Positions 1 through 8,194 are shown, numbered from the stretch's first letter. The stretch is DNA of 41,101 bases from an uncultured Clostridia bacterium (GCA_934149405.1 CAKPEV010000010.1:1-41101); one strand, 5' to 3'. Numbers and translations: made by a program. Notes: generated from the letters alone by a model not told the origin.

Positions 1-2
1 GA

Positions 3-176
3 ATTGCAGAATTGCAAGAACAAGCGCTATCTTTACATAGTGGAATGGAAGCAGGACAATATGCACAAGAAGGTTTAAGTGCTTATGCAGGAATAGGACA
101 AATGTATAGAGGTTATTTAGGCAGAGATACTAAAGAAGTGAGGGGTGAAGACGATGATAGGAACCAAATACAGTGA
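3..176 (+). CDS. C-terminal end of an unidentified protein (partial)
   Basis: The third forward frame is open from the window edge to a TGA at 174-176 and gives 57 residues. They are Gln/Ala/Gly-rich with several Tyr and Gly, for example EAGQYAQEGLSAYAGIGQMY, and end in an acidic tail. The stop lies 21 bases inside the next gene, a tight overlap typical of an operon. Metallopeptidase/VWA genes like the one at 1030 are often preceded by a MoxR-type AAA ATPase, but nothing in this fragment proves that identity. The start lies upstream of the window. Confidence 0.6.
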   Translation: MAELQEQALSLHSGMEAGQYAQEGLSAYAGIGQMYRGYLGRDTKEVRGEDDDRNQIQ

Positions 177-633
177 GGCAGCTGTTGAGGTATTAGAAAT
201 ATTAAATTACACAGACAAAGAAGATGTGAAAAAGATACCACAAAGTTTTATGAATTTTTTAACAGAGATCGCAAACAAAAATTATAAGGCGAACTTTAAC
301 CACAATGTACCAATGAGTGGAATGAATTTAAGAAAACAGACTAGAGAGCTTTTAGGTTTTATTTATATTACTTGGTGGTGTAATGAAAAGGATAGAAACA
401 AATTTAAAAGTATTATTCATTCTGGTAATTCAAAAGTAGCGAAAACAGAAAAAAGTGCAAATTATAGTATAGATGAGATGTTAAAAAATAAGAAAGAACT
501 AAAATCTAATGTAGTTACTCAAAATGTTGTTGAAGAAGAAAAATCAATGATTAAATATAAAGAAGAAAACATATTAAATAAAATTATAAATAGAATATTA
601 AATTTATTTACAAATAAAAATGAAAGGGGTTAA
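154..633 (+). CDS. hypothetical protein, small operon member
   Basis: A 159-residue soluble protein of unknown function. I chose the ATG at 154 because AGGGG at 141-145 lies 8 bases upstream; a GTG at 145 in the same frame is an alternative adding three residues. The first ~85 residues look like a folded helical domain containing TRELLGFIYITWWCNE; the remainder is Lys/Asn/Glu-rich low complexity. Short proteins of this look (alternating helices, an RK(Q/T)TRELL-type segment, then a WWC motif) are common as hypothetical proteins in gut Clostridia, a recollection and not a database hit. It is sandwiched between the partial gene and another small ORF, all in one operon leading to the metallopeptidase, so a role with that peptidase/VWA module is possible but unproven. 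Confidence 0.75.
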   Translation: MIGTKYSEAAVEVLEILNYTDKEDVKKIPQSFMNFLTEIANKNYKANFNHNVPMSGMNLRKQTRELLGFIYITWWCNEKDRNKFKSIIHSGNSKVAKTEKSANYSIDEMLKNKKELKSNVVTQNVVEEEKSMIKYKEENILNKIINRILNLFTNKNERG

Positions 634-640
634 AAGTAAA

Positions 641-1009
641 ATGATAAATAAAGAATTGATTGAATTGCAAAAAGGGTGTAAAGCAACGTGTGTTGTAATA
701 CAAAATGAAGATATGCAAAAACTTGATTCAAAGGTTTTGATTAGTTCAAATTGTGAAGATAATGAATTACTTAAAATCTTTAAGGAAAAAATATCTAAAA
801 CAGATGAAAGATTTGAATTTCTTGTAATAGAAAAAATTGATGAGATAGAATTAGATAAACAAGATAGATTTTATCAAATAGTGAAAGACAGAGAATTTAA
901 TGGAATTTTATTACCGGAAGATGTTGTTATAGTTTTAACTGTTGAGAATAAAGATAAATTAAAAAATATATCATCAGGCCTTTATAATCTTTGTGTAGTT
1001 GCATTTTAG
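641..1009 (+). CDS. hypothetical protein, small operon member
   Basis: About 122 residues from the ATG at 641, or 129 if the ATG at 620 inside the preceding gene is used. AAAGGGG at 622-628 could serve the 641 start with a rather long spacer. The protein is acidic and mixed alpha/beta with alternating hydrophobic stretches (KATCVVIQ, RFEFLVIEKI, DVVIVLTVEN), suggesting a small compact domain. It ends with a hydrophobic strand, LYNLCVVAF. I recognise no family. It is 20 bases upstream of the metallopeptidase gene and probably co-transcribed with it. Confidence 0.7.
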   Translation: MINKELIELQKGCKATCVVIQNEDMQKLDSKVLISSNCEDNELLKIFKEKISKTDERFEFLVIEKIDEIELDKQDRFYQIVKDREFNGILLPEDVVIVLTVENKDKLKNISSGLYNLCVVAF

Positions 1010-1029
1010 ATAGAAAGGAAGTGCAGCGG

Positions 1030-2517
1030 ATGGGTATTAATGCAGATATGATATATGATGTAACAAGAAAAATGCTGGTCAAATATCCTCGATTTGGAAG
1101 TGAAATTGCAAATGCAAATATAGAGTTTAGAGATGATTTGCCATTTCATACTGCAGCAACAGACGGAAAAAACATATATGTTGATCTTAATTACTTTGAG
1201 AGTTTAAGTGAAGATGATAGGTTGTTTACGATAGCACACGAAATAATGCACATTAAATTTATGCATATGTACAGATTGAAAGATAAGGATGGCAAAAAAA
1301 GAAATCTAAATTTATGGAATATTGCAACTGATGCTATCATAAATGCTAATTTAGAAAGAGATGGATTTACAATTAAAGAAGGATATGTAAATATGCCAGA
1401 AGCGTTAAATTATTCGGCAGAAGAATTTTATGAGATTTTATTAAAAGAAAAAGAGAATCAACAAAAAGCACAAGAAAACCAGGAACAAAATCAAGGCGAT
1501 AGTGGTGAACAGAGCCAAGATAATGAAAATAAGGAAAGTAATCAAAATGGCAAAGGTGGTAATCAAGAAGGAAAGCAAGAGCAGAATGAAAATCCAAGTG
1601 ATGGAAATTCAGAAGGCAAAAAGACTGGAAAGGAAAATGAACAACCATCACATCAAGGAGATGACCATAGTTTATGGGAAGAAGCATTTAAAAATCAACA
1701 GCAAGGACAAAAGGCTGATCAAAAACAAGAAAAGAATGAAGCAGAAAAACAAAAAGAAATTGATGGACAACCACAAATGACCATTGATGAAAGAGGCGAA
1801 TTTGAAGATAATAGACAGGAAAAAAGAGAGAGATTTAAAGCAAGGCGTGAGAAAACAAAACACGATATAAGAGGAATGCAAGAGGAGGAGTCAATAAAAC
1901 TTGGAAGTATAGGTGAAAGTAGAGAAAATATTGATTGGAAAACCTTATTACGAAGAGAAGTAGAAAAGACAGAAACAATTTGGAGTCAAAAACGTTCTAT
2001 TGCGGAAAATAATTATGCTTACAGGTTAGAAGAAAACGATATAGAAGATGAGGCGGAAACTGAAATTATGATAGATGTTTCTGGATCAGTAAATTTGGAT
2101 TTAGTAAAAGCATTTTTAAGACAAATAAAACCGATATTAAAGCAATCAAAATTAAAAGTAGGATGCTTTAATGAGAGGTTTTGGGGGCTTGTAGATATTA
2201 AGAATGAAAGAGATATAGACAATTTTACAATACCCAGAGAGGCTAGAGGAAGTTCTGCCTGGACAGAAGATTGGGATTTAGCGGTAAGAAGTTTTACTAA
2301 AAAGAAAGAAATTAACAAAATAGTATTTACAGATGGTTATCCTTGCCCTGGTACAATGCCAAAAGAAGATCTGAAAAGAGAAAATATCATATGGCTGGTA
2401 TATGGGAATAAAGCATTTAATCCTTGCTGTGGTAAAGTTATAAATATTACAGAAAGACAAGTAGAACAATTGCATTTAGTTAGTAGAGATGATTCAATTG
2501 GAGATGTGAGCAGATAA
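1030..2517 (+). CDS. VWA-like metal-dependent peptidase (DUF2201-type)
   Basis: A 495-residue protein with two recognisable ends. The N-terminal domain has the zinc-metallopeptidase signature HEIMH (HExxH, residues 70-74), with the following helix TDAIINANLER typical of the putative metallopeptidase domain. Residues ~140-280 are a Gln/Asn/Glu/Lys-rich low-complexity linker. The C-terminal domain is von Willebrand A-like, with the MIDAS start DVSGS (349-353) and a later Asp in FTDGYP (435). Start ATG 1030 is preceded by AGAAAGGAAG; a GTG at 1021 would place a CGG codon just before the ATG, so 1030 is preferred. Proteins of this architecture usually work with a MoxR-type ATPase in remodelling or maturation; the substrate is unknown. 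Last gene of its operon, with a terminator overlapping its stop. Confidence 0.88.
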   Translation: MGINADMIYDVTRKMLVKYPRFGSEIANANIEFRDDLPFHTAATDGKNIYVDLNYFESLSEDDRLFTIAHEIMHIKFMHMYRLKDKDGKKRNLNLWNIATDAIINANLERDGFTIKEGYVNMPEALNYSAEEFYEILLKEKENQQKAQENQEQNQGDSGEQSQDNENKESNQNGKGGNQEGKQEQNENPSDGNSEGKKTGKENEQPSHQGDDHSLWEEAFKNQQQGQKADQKQEKNEAEKQKEIDGQPQMTIDERGEFEDNRQEKRERFKARREKTKHDIRGMQEEESIKLGSIGESRENIDWKTLLRREVEKTETIWSQKRSIAENNYAYRLEENDIEDEAETEIMIDVSGSVNLDLVKAFLRQIKPILKQSKLKVGCFNERFWGLVDIKNERDIDNFTIPREARGSSAWTEDWDLAVRSFTKKKEINKIVFTDGYPCPGTMPKEDLKRENIIWLVYGNKAFNPCCGKVINITERQVEQLHLVSRDDSIGDVSR

Positions 2518-2538
2518 AGTGCCGATAAAAGGCACTTT
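2516..2538 (+). terminator. intrinsic terminator after the peptidase operon
   Basis: Perfect 8-bp stem AAAGTGCC / GGCACTTT with loop GATAAAA, followed by a short T-rich run (ATCTTTTA). The hairpin starts on the last bases of the stop codon. Confidence 0.8.
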
Positions 2539-2657
2539 ATCTTTTATCTAAAAAGAAAGCTATGATAAACTAGTGGAACAGTACAAAATGATAATAGAAA
2601 AATACGCGTGAACTATTATAGTACAAAAGATTTTTAGAACAAAAAAGGAGAATAAAG

Positions 2658-3140
2658 ATGTTTAACAAAAATAAAATCGCAAAAGAATGGATAAATATTG
2701 GAGCAGATACAGAGCAAAAGGCAATGAATGCAGTTGAGGAGGCATACTCAAACAAGAAAAAGCTTGGACTAAATATATATTTGGGTAAGTGGAATAATCA
2801 AAATATTTGCATATGCTTAAATCAAGAAGAAAAGATTGTGGATGCGTTTCCAACAGCAATAAATGAAGAACAATATTTGGCTATAAAAGAAGATGTTAGA
2901 AAACTTTACAAAGGGTTTGGAATGGATATAGAAGAATTACCACTAGAGATAATATCAACTTTTATCGGAATAGATATAATGAACAATAAAGAAGATTTTC
3001 TAAATAGCGAATTTAAAAATATCGAATCTCGTTTGTTTTCATTTCAAATAACACCGGAAGTGCTAATGATTTCAACAAATCAAGGTGGAATTGCCATAGG
3101 AATAGAAGCAATAAAAGAAATAATTTGTAAAATTTATTAA
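2658..3140 (+). CDS. hypothetical protein, 160 aa
   Basis: 160 residues; start ATG 2658 with AAGGAG 7-8 bases upstream. No signal peptide or membrane segment. The N-terminus (EWINIGADTEQKAMNAVEEAY) is helical; the middle (LGLNIYLGKWNNQNICICLN) looks like beta strands; the C-terminal part has two further alternating strands and ends with a hydrophobic helix, GIEAIKEIICKIY. I recognise no family. It stands alone between the terminator at 2516-2538 and a separate promoter for the Fic gene. No CGG codon; composition like its neighbours. Confidence 0.75.
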   Translation: MFNKNKIAKEWINIGADTEQKAMNAVEEAYSNKKKLGLNIYLGKWNNQNICICLNQEEKIVDAFPTAINEEQYLAIKEDVRKLYKGFGMDIEELPLEIISTFIGIDIMNNKEDFLNSEFKNIESRLFSFQITPEVLMISTNQGGIAIGIEAIKEIICKIY

Positions 3141-3343
3141 AAATTAACTGAAACTTTTTTACATATAATTCTTAAATGTAAGGCACTAAATTTGAAGAGA
3201 AATGTATATGTAATTAAAATAATGATTTTGTTGAAATATGTGATGATATTTAACAAATATTTGTAACTAACTCAGTATTAACATTTCTTTTTAAGAAATA
3301 ATAAAAGTATTAGCATAAATCACTTTCTCTTTTGGAAATAATA
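3141..3343. other. intergenic region with small palindromes
   Basis: No gene seen. It holds a 12-bp palindrome ACAAATATTTGT (3253-3264) and a weak AT hairpin ATTTCTT-TTT-AAGAAAT (3283-3299). Either could be an operator for the XRE-Fic gene downstream or part of a weak terminator of the gene upstream. Both calls are tentative. Confidence 0.35.
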
Positions 3344-3352
3344 TGATATAAT
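3344..3352 (+). promoter_or_regulatory. extended -10 promoter of the Fic-RtcB operon
   Basis: TGATATAAT, an extended -10 with perfect TATAAT at 3347-3352. The -35 region (TTTCTC at 3324-3329) is poor. The same TGATATAAT box recurs before 6001 and 26794. Confidence 0.65.
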
Positions 3353-3379
3353 ATTATTAAGAAGAAGGAAGTGATTTTT

Positions 3380-4318
3380 ATGTTAGGAGAAAAGATTAAG
3401 AAGTATCGTGAAACAAAAGGCTTTACTCAGGCAGAGATTGCAGAATTACTTGGCGTAAGTCCTGCAACTGTATCAAAATATGAAGCAGGAACATTAGAAC
3501 CCAATATTGAATCAATTAAAAAATTTTCTGAATTGTTTGAGGTTTCTATTGACAAATTACTAAAGGATGATGCTTTTGATATTTCTAAAATAGACATATT
3601 GGCAGTTCTAAGAGAGCAAAAAGAAATGAAAGTGAAGGGGAATTTATATCATAATACACAGATAACTATGACATATAATACAAATCATATAGAGGGAAGT
3701 AGGCTTTCTGAGGAGCAGACAAGGTATATTTATGAAACAAATACACTACTTGCTGATAAAGACACTGTAACAGATATTGATGACATTATAGAAACAACAA
3801 ATCATTTTAAATTATTTGATTATATGTTGGATGTTGCAGATAAAAAGATTACAGAGAAGATGATAAAAGAATTTCATAAGATTTTAAAGCAAGGAACATC
3901 AGATAGCAAAAAAGATTGGTTTGCTGTGGGAGATTATAAGAAGCTTGCAAATGAAGTTGGAGGACTTAAAACTTCTAGTCCTAAAAACGTTGAAAAAGAT
4001 ATGCAAAAGTTATTAGAATGGTACAATTCTTTGAAAGAAGTGACTATAAAAGAAATAATAGAATTTCATGTAAGGTTTGAAATAATTCATCCATTTCAAG
4101 ATGGAAATGGAAGAGTAGGAAGATTAATAGCTTTTAAAGAATGCTTAAAGCATAACATAGTTCCATTTATTATATTAGACAGAGATAAATTATTCTATTA
4201 TAGAGGCTTAAATCAATACCAAACCAATAAAGAAAAAGGATACTTGATAGATACATGTTTGAATGCTCAGGACCAGTATGCTTACATGGTAAAAAAATAT
4301 TTAAGTGGCGAGGAGTGA
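3380..4318 (+). CDS. XRE-family helix-turn-helix plus Fic domain protein
   Basis: 312 residues. Residues 1-60 are an XRE helix-turn-helix (GFTQAEIAELLGVSPATVSK). Residues ~95-310 are a Fic domain with the full active-site loop HPFQDGNGRVGR (237-248), whose His and the GNGR residues catalyse AMP (or other NMP) transfer to hydroxyl side chains. TNHIEG at 101-106 matches the inhibitory (S/T)xxxE(G/N) helix of class II Fic proteins, so activity is probably auto-inhibited through its Glu. The ATG at 3380 has AAGGAAG upstream; a GTG at 3371 is possible. The next gene, rtcB, starts 5 bases after the stop, so the two are translationally coupled. The HTH suggests it may also regulate its own operon. 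Target protein unknown. Confidence 0.93.
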   Translation: MLGEKIKKYRETKGFTQAEIAELLGVSPATVSKYEAGTLEPNIESIKKFSELFEVSIDKLLKDDAFDISKIDILAVLREQKEMKVKGNLYHNTQITMTYNTNHIEGSRLSEEQTRYIYETNTLLADKDTVTDIDDIIETTNHFKLFDYMLDVADKKITEKMIKEFHKILKQGTSDSKKDWFAVGDYKKLANEVGGLKTSSPKNVEKDMQKLLEWYNSLKEVTIKEIIEFHVRFEIIHPFQDGNGRVGRLIAFKECLKHNIVPFIILDRDKLFYYRGLNQYQTNKEKGYLIDTCLNAQDQYAYMVKKYLSGEE

Positions 4319-4323
4319 AAAAG

Positions 4324-5535
4324 GTGAGAGATTTAAAAATATTTACAGATAACATAGATGATAAAGCAGTCGAGCAAATCGATTTATTGTTATCGCAAGA
4401 TGCATTTAAAGATTGCAAGATAAGAATAATGCCAGATGTGCATGCAGGAAAAGGTTGCGTAATAGGGTTCACAGGCGATTTTGGAGATAAGGTTATTCCT
4501 AATATAGTTGGCGTAGACATTGGTTGTGGAATGCTATGTGCCAATTTAGGTAAGGTAGATATTGATTACAAGAAATTAGATGATTTTATAAATGAAAATA
4601 TACCATCGGGAATGAATGTAAATGAAAATAAAAGAGCGGATTTTGATTTGAAACAATTATATTGTTATGACAAACTAAAAAGCTATAAATGGATTGAAAA
4701 TTCGGTTGGTTCTTTAGGTGGAGGCAATCACTTCATAGAAATTGATGAGGCAGATGATAAAGAAAAATATTTAGTTATTCATTCGGGTTCGAGAAATTTG
4801 GGAGCACAAGTTGCAGAGCTATATCAAGAACTAGCAGACCAAATAGTTAATCATGGTTTGCTCGATTATTTAAATACTAGAAATGAGACAATTAAAATAT
4901 ATAAAGAACAAGGTAGACAAAGTGAAATTCAAGCAAGGCTAAATGAATTAAAGAAAGAATATGATAAGAACAAGAATGTGATTCCATACGAATTAGCCTA
5001 TTTGGAGGGTGAATATAGAGACCAATATTTGCACGACATGAAGCTTTGCCAAGAGTTTGCAGTACTAAATAGATATACAATTGCAAAAACAATAGCTGAT
5101 TATATGGAGTGGAATTTAGATAATTATTTTGAATCGATTCACAATTATATTTCGTTCGAAGATAATATTATAAGAAAAGGAGCTATTTCTGCTAAAAAGG
5201 GACAAAGGGTTATAATACCTATAAATATGAGAGATGGTTGTATCATTGGAGTAGGAAAAGGAAATGAAGATTGGAATAATTCTGCACCACACGGAGCTGG
5301 AAGAATAATGTCGAGAAAGCAAGCAGCAGAGACAGTTGATCTAGAAAAATACAAAGAGGCAATGAAAAATATTTATACAACTTCAGTAAGAGAAGAAACA
5401 AAAGATGAAGCACCATTTGTATACAAACCAATAGAGGAAATCTTAGAAAAAATAAAGCCAACTGTTGAGGTAACAAAAATAATTAAACCAGTATATAATT
5501 TCAAGGCATCGGAACTTCCAGAGTGGAAAAAATAG
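4324..5535 (+). CDS. rtcB: RtcB-family RNA ligase
   Basis: 403 residues, close to the usual length of about 400. RtcB joins RNA 2',3'-cyclic phosphate (or 3'-phosphate) ends to 5'-OH ends with GTP and Mn2+, in RNA repair or splicing. Visible active-site elements are DVHAGKG, DIGCGM (metal-ligand Cys68), GGGNHF (His136), IHSGSRNLG (His153) and APHGAGR (His323, the residue that is guanylylated). The start is a GTG at 4324 with GAGGAG 9 bases upstream, inside the end of the Fic gene; no in-frame ATG gives a full N-terminus. It is the second gene of a two-gene operon with the XRE-Fic protein, an unusual regulator in place of the common RtcR. Confidence 0.96.
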   Translation: MRDLKIFTDNIDDKAVEQIDLLLSQDAFKDCKIRIMPDVHAGKGCVIGFTGDFGDKVIPNIVGVDIGCGMLCANLGKVDIDYKKLDDFINENIPSGMNVNENKRADFDLKQLYCYDKLKSYKWIENSVGSLGGGNHFIEIDEADDKEKYLVIHSGSRNLGAQVAELYQELADQIVNHGLLDYLNTRNETIKIYKEQGRQSEIQARLNELKKEYDKNKNVIPYELAYLEGEYRDQYLHDMKLCQEFAVLNRYTIAKTIADYMEWNLDNYFESIHNYISFEDNIIRKGAISAKKGQRVIIPINMRDGCIIGVGKGNEDWNNSAPHGAGRIMSRKQAAETVDLEKYKEAMKNIYTTSVREETKDEAPFVYKPIEEILEKIKPTVEVTKIIKPVYNFKASELPEWKK

Positions 5536-5563
5536 AAATATATCTAAATAATTAAAAATAAAA

Positions 5564-5600
5564 ACAAAGTGCATCATCTGTAAATGGTGATACACTTTGT
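5564..5600. terminator. bidirectional terminator between convergent genes
   Basis: ACAAAGTG-C-ATCA / TGAT-A-CACTTTGT stem (one internal mismatch) with an 11-base loop. It lies between rtcB (plus) and the minus-strand ORF at 5612-5806, and A-rich flanks give U-rich tails at least for the minus-strand transcript. Confidence 0.6.
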
Positions 5601-5611
5601 AGGCTAACAAC

Positions 5612-5806
5612 TCAAGGTAGTGGCGTTTTCAAGGCTTTTTCGATGCGTTTTTGGTAATCCTTTTGGCACTCAATAACATACCGCGTGCCATCACAATACT
5701 GAAATCTTTTTCTTTCTGGATAGTATCTGACCGAACATTCTTTTTCTTTGCAAATAGCACATTTTAAGTTGCTTTTTAAAACCCGTAAAAACGTGATTTT
5801 TGCCAT
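5612..5806 (-). CDS. small Cys-rich protein of atypical composition
   Basis: A 64-residue basic ORF starting at ATG 5806 (minus strand) with a very strong AGGAGGG ribosome binding site 9 bases upstream. It contains CAICKEKEC and two further Cys (YCDG, IECQ), so it may bind a metal. The region is visibly richer in G+C than its neighbours and uses CGG twice (residues in FLRVL and GTRYV) and CGC once, codons almost absent elsewhere in the window. That points to recent acquisition or a mobile passenger. Family not recognised. It is convergent with rtcB and shares its terminator. Confidence 0.65.
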   Translation of the reverse strand: MAKITFLRVLKSNLKCAICKEKECSVRYYPERKRFQYCDGTRYVIECQKDYQKRIEKALKTPLP

Positions 5807-5927
5807 ACTATGCTCCCTCCTCGACAAATTTGTTTGCGGTTCTTCTAATCAAATCTTACAAAAGTATTGTAACATTATTTAAATAGATTTTCAACTTTTA
5901 TAATTAAACAGCTTATTTAATTATAAA

Positions 5928-5956
5928 ATTACATATATTGAAAAAAATGATATAAT
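5928..5956 (+). promoter_or_regulatory. promoter of the antitoxin-ispE unit
   Basis: Extended -10 TGATATAAT (TATAAT at 5951-5956), with a partial -35 ATTACA at 5928-5933 and a 17-base spacer. Confidence 0.65.
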
Positions 5957-6000
5957 AATATGGAGCAAGTAATACAATTAAATAAAAGAGGTTAATAAAT

Positions 6001-6219
6001 ATGACAATTTCAATTAGGTTAAGTGAGAAAGATACGAAATTGATTAAGGCTTATGCAGAAATGAATAACATTTCTTTATCGGATTTAATAAGAACTGCTG
6101 TAATAGAAAAAATAGAAGATGAATATGACTCAGAATGTTATAAAAAAGCTTTAGAAGAGCATAAGAAAAAACCCAAAATATATACTGTAGATGAGATTAA
6201 AGAAGAGCTGGGCTTATAA
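6001..6219 (+). CDS. ribbon-helix-helix antitoxin-like protein (RelB/DUF6290 type), apparently orphan
   Basis: 72 residues. The N-terminus MTISIRLSEKDTKLIKAYAE followed by NNISLSDLIRTAV is a classic ribbon-helix-helix DNA-binding fold; the tail (KPKIYTVDEIKEELGL) resembles the toxin-binding extension of RelB/DinJ-like antitoxins. AAGAGG lies 9 bases before the ATG. A RelE/ParE-type toxin gene normally follows within a few bases. Here the next gene, 44 bases downstream, is ispE, and no toxin ORF is visible on either strand. The toxin may have been lost, or the protein may act as a stand-alone regulator. Confidence 0.85.
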   Translation: MTISIRLSEKDTKLIKAYAEMNNISLSDLIRTAVIEKIEDEYDSECYKKALEEHKKKPKIYTVDEIKEELGL

Positions 6220-6263
6220 ACAAAAATAAGAGATAATCAAAAATTATACCAAAAGGAGAATTT

Positions 6264-7128
6264 ATGCAAGAAATATTTACAAAAGCAAGAGCTAAAATTA
6301 ATTTGAATTTGTTAGTTACAGGCAAAAGAGCAGATGGTTATCACGATATAAAATCTGTTTTTCAAAAGGTTAATTTGTACGATGAACTTTTTATTAAAAA
6401 GATTGAAAGCGACAAGATGGTTCTTAAGACTAATGTTAGCGAAATTAGTAATGAGAAGAACATTCTTTTTAAGACATACATAAAGTTAAAAGAAATATAT
6501 CCAAAAGTGTCTCGGAGTTGAAGTTAGGTTAAATAAAAAAATTCCTATGCAAGCTGGTATGGCTGGCGGTAGCACGGATGCTGCTAGCTTTATCATTGCA
6601 ATGAATAAATTGTTTGATTTAAAAATGACTAAAGAAGAAATGTGCAATATAGGAAGAACAATCGGTGCTGATGTTGTTCCTTGTTTGTATAATGTGCCTG
6701 TAAAAGCAAAAGGAATTGGTGATATTATAACTTGCCTTGATACAAATTTGAATTATTATGTGGTTGTTATAAAGCCAGACATATCATGCGATACCAAATA
6801 TATGTATCAAAAAATCGATTCAAAAGATGGTGTTATCCAAAAAGATTTTACAGAAAAAATAACAGATGGAATGCATAAGAATGATATAAATCTTGTGGCG
6901 TCAGGCATGTATAATATTTTTGAAAATGTTATTGATGATTCAAAAATAGAAAATATAAAAAACGATATTAAAAAAGTTGGAGCAATAAATAGTTTGATGA
7001 CGGGTTCCGGCTCATGCGTTTATGGGATATTTAAATCAAAAGAAGAAGCTAAAAAAGCATACAAGATTTTAAAAGAAAAGTACCAAGAAATATATATTTG
7101 CAAATCTTTTGTTTCTAAAAATGATTGA
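6264..7128 (+). CDS. ispE: 4-diphosphocytidyl-2-C-methyl-D-erythritol kinase, read through a +1 frameshift at CGG
   Basis: IspE is the GHMP-family kinase that phosphorylates CDP-methylerythritol in the MEP isoprenoid pathway. The start (ATG 6264, AAAAGGAG upstream) gives the canonical N-terminus, KARAKINLNLLVTGKRADGYH. After 83 codons (…PKVS) frame 0 reads CGG AGT TGA and stops at 6521. Skipping the C at 6513 continues as G-VEVRLNKKIPMQAGMAGGSTDAAS, the conserved GHMP ATP-binding loop, and runs to 7128 with the C-terminal MTGSGSCVYG motif. The joined product is 287 residues, the normal length for IspE. The segment ADVVPCLYNVPV is a divergent form of the usual ADVPFC..GG. Without the shift the catalytic loop is lost. 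Either a programmed or tolerated frameshift, or a real mutation. Confidence 0.88.
6510..6516 (+). other. candidate +1 recoding site TCT-C-GGA in ispE
   Basis: Frame 0: TCT CGG AGT TGA. Shifted frame: TCT (C) GGA GTT GAA. The shifted codon is the conserved Gly before the GHMP loop strand. See the finding on CGG. Confidence 0.75.
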
Positions 7129-7289
7129 AAAAAATACAATTAGAGTATAAAATATCATTAACAATATAAGGTAGTGTAATGTAACTTATAAAAAGTAAAA
7201 TATTATTTGATTGTTATAAAAAATGTTTTAAATATAAATATGCTTCATAAAGATTGAACACTATCAAAAACAAAAAAGGTGGAATGAAT

Positions 7290-8006
7290 ATGAATATTAA
7301 AAAAGTTTTATTGTTTTTAGGTCTATTAGTTGTGTGCGTGTGTCTTACAGCGTGTGGAAACTATGTCGAATTAAGTGAAACACCAATACCAAATATGACA
7401 ATGATTAAAATAAAAGAAGTATTACCTTGTCAAAATGGCTATGCGATTTCATTTACAGCGATTTCTGGAGATTTCGAAGCAGAATCTGATGTTGTATACA
7501 CACTAAAAATATCAAGTGATTTCATCGCTGAAATGCAAGCATTTGAAGTAGTTGGTGCAAGAAATGTTACACAATATATGGAGGCAAAAGAATTCTATAA
7601 CAATTGGTGGAAAAAAGGTCTTAAAAATTCATATGCGGTAGAAGATGTGGTTTGCGAATATAGTTTAGATGATTTTGGTGATTTTAAATATATTTCTGAA
7701 TATGATTATTACAAAGATAATGATGTGACAGGAATGCAATATACAACAAATGAGGAGATAATAGAGGCCATAAATGGTACTTGGAAATTAGATGATGGCA
7801 CGACTCTTGAAATAAATTCAGAAACTAAAGAATATGTTTTGAAAACACCGGATGGCGGAGAAGAAAGTGGCAATATAAACGAAAATGAAGTGGGAATATA
7901 CATATTTAAAGTAGATGGAAAAGCATATATATATTACGATAATGAAAATCAAACATTAAACTTTGAAGAGAATGAAGAGTTGCAAGATAAAATTTTTAGA
8001 AGATAA
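7290..8006 (+). CDS. lipoprotein of unknown function
   Basis: 238 residues with a type II signal peptide: NIKK, a hydrophobic stretch (VLLFLGLLVVCVC), then lipobox LTAC followed by GN, so it is probably anchored to the outer face of the membrane. ATG 7290 is chosen because AAGGTGG ends 7 bases upstream; ATG 7284 is too close. The mature part is acidic. The last ~75 residues (GTWKLDDGTTLEINSETKEY, then strands NEVGIYIFKVDGKAYIYY) look like a small beta domain of the lipocalin-like or DUF4923 kind seen in Firmicutes lipoproteins; this is an impression only. It is monocistronic, between ispE and a terminator. Confidence 0.85.
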   Translation: MNIKKVLLFLGLLVVCVCLTACGNYVELSETPIPNMTMIKIKEVLPCQNGYAISFTAISGDFEAESDVVYTLKISSDFIAEMQAFEVVGARNVTQYMEAKEFYNNWWKKGLKNSYAVEDVVCEYSLDDFGDFKYISEYDYYKDNDVTGMQYTTNEEIIEAINGTWKLDDGTTLEINSETKEYVLKTPDGGEESGNINENEVGIYIFKVDGKAYIYYDNENQTLNFEENEELQDKIFRR

Positions 8007-8011
8007 TTAAG

Positions 8012-8057
8012 AAGTCTGAAATGTAGTTAAAAGTAAAACTATGTTTCAGACTTTTTT
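8012..8057 (+). terminator. intrinsic terminator after the lipoprotein gene
   Basis: Stem AAGTCTGAAA…TTTCAGACTT, extended inward by TAGTT/AAACTA pairing, followed by a run of T's at 8052-8057. Confidence 0.85.
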
Positions 8058-8129
8058 AGTAAATATTTGTACGACATAATTTTTATATCATTATATTGGT
8101 ATTTATTGAAAAGCATATTAACTCAAAAA

Positions 8130-8158
8130 TTGACTTTTTAGGATAATTGTTATATATT
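8130..8158 (+). promoter_or_regulatory. promoter of the DUF1385 paralog
   Basis: -35 TTGACT (8130-8135), 17-base spacer, -10 TATATT (8153-8158). The overlapping TGTTATATA offers an extended -10 alternative. Confidence 0.6.
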
Positions 8159-8194
8159 GTGCTTAACAAAATTTTTATAAACGGGGAGAAATTT

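Noticed and set aside
1373..1687. Minus-strand 104-codon frame inside the VWA peptidase gene
   Set aside because: Shadow of the low-complexity linker of the real gene; no ribosome binding site.
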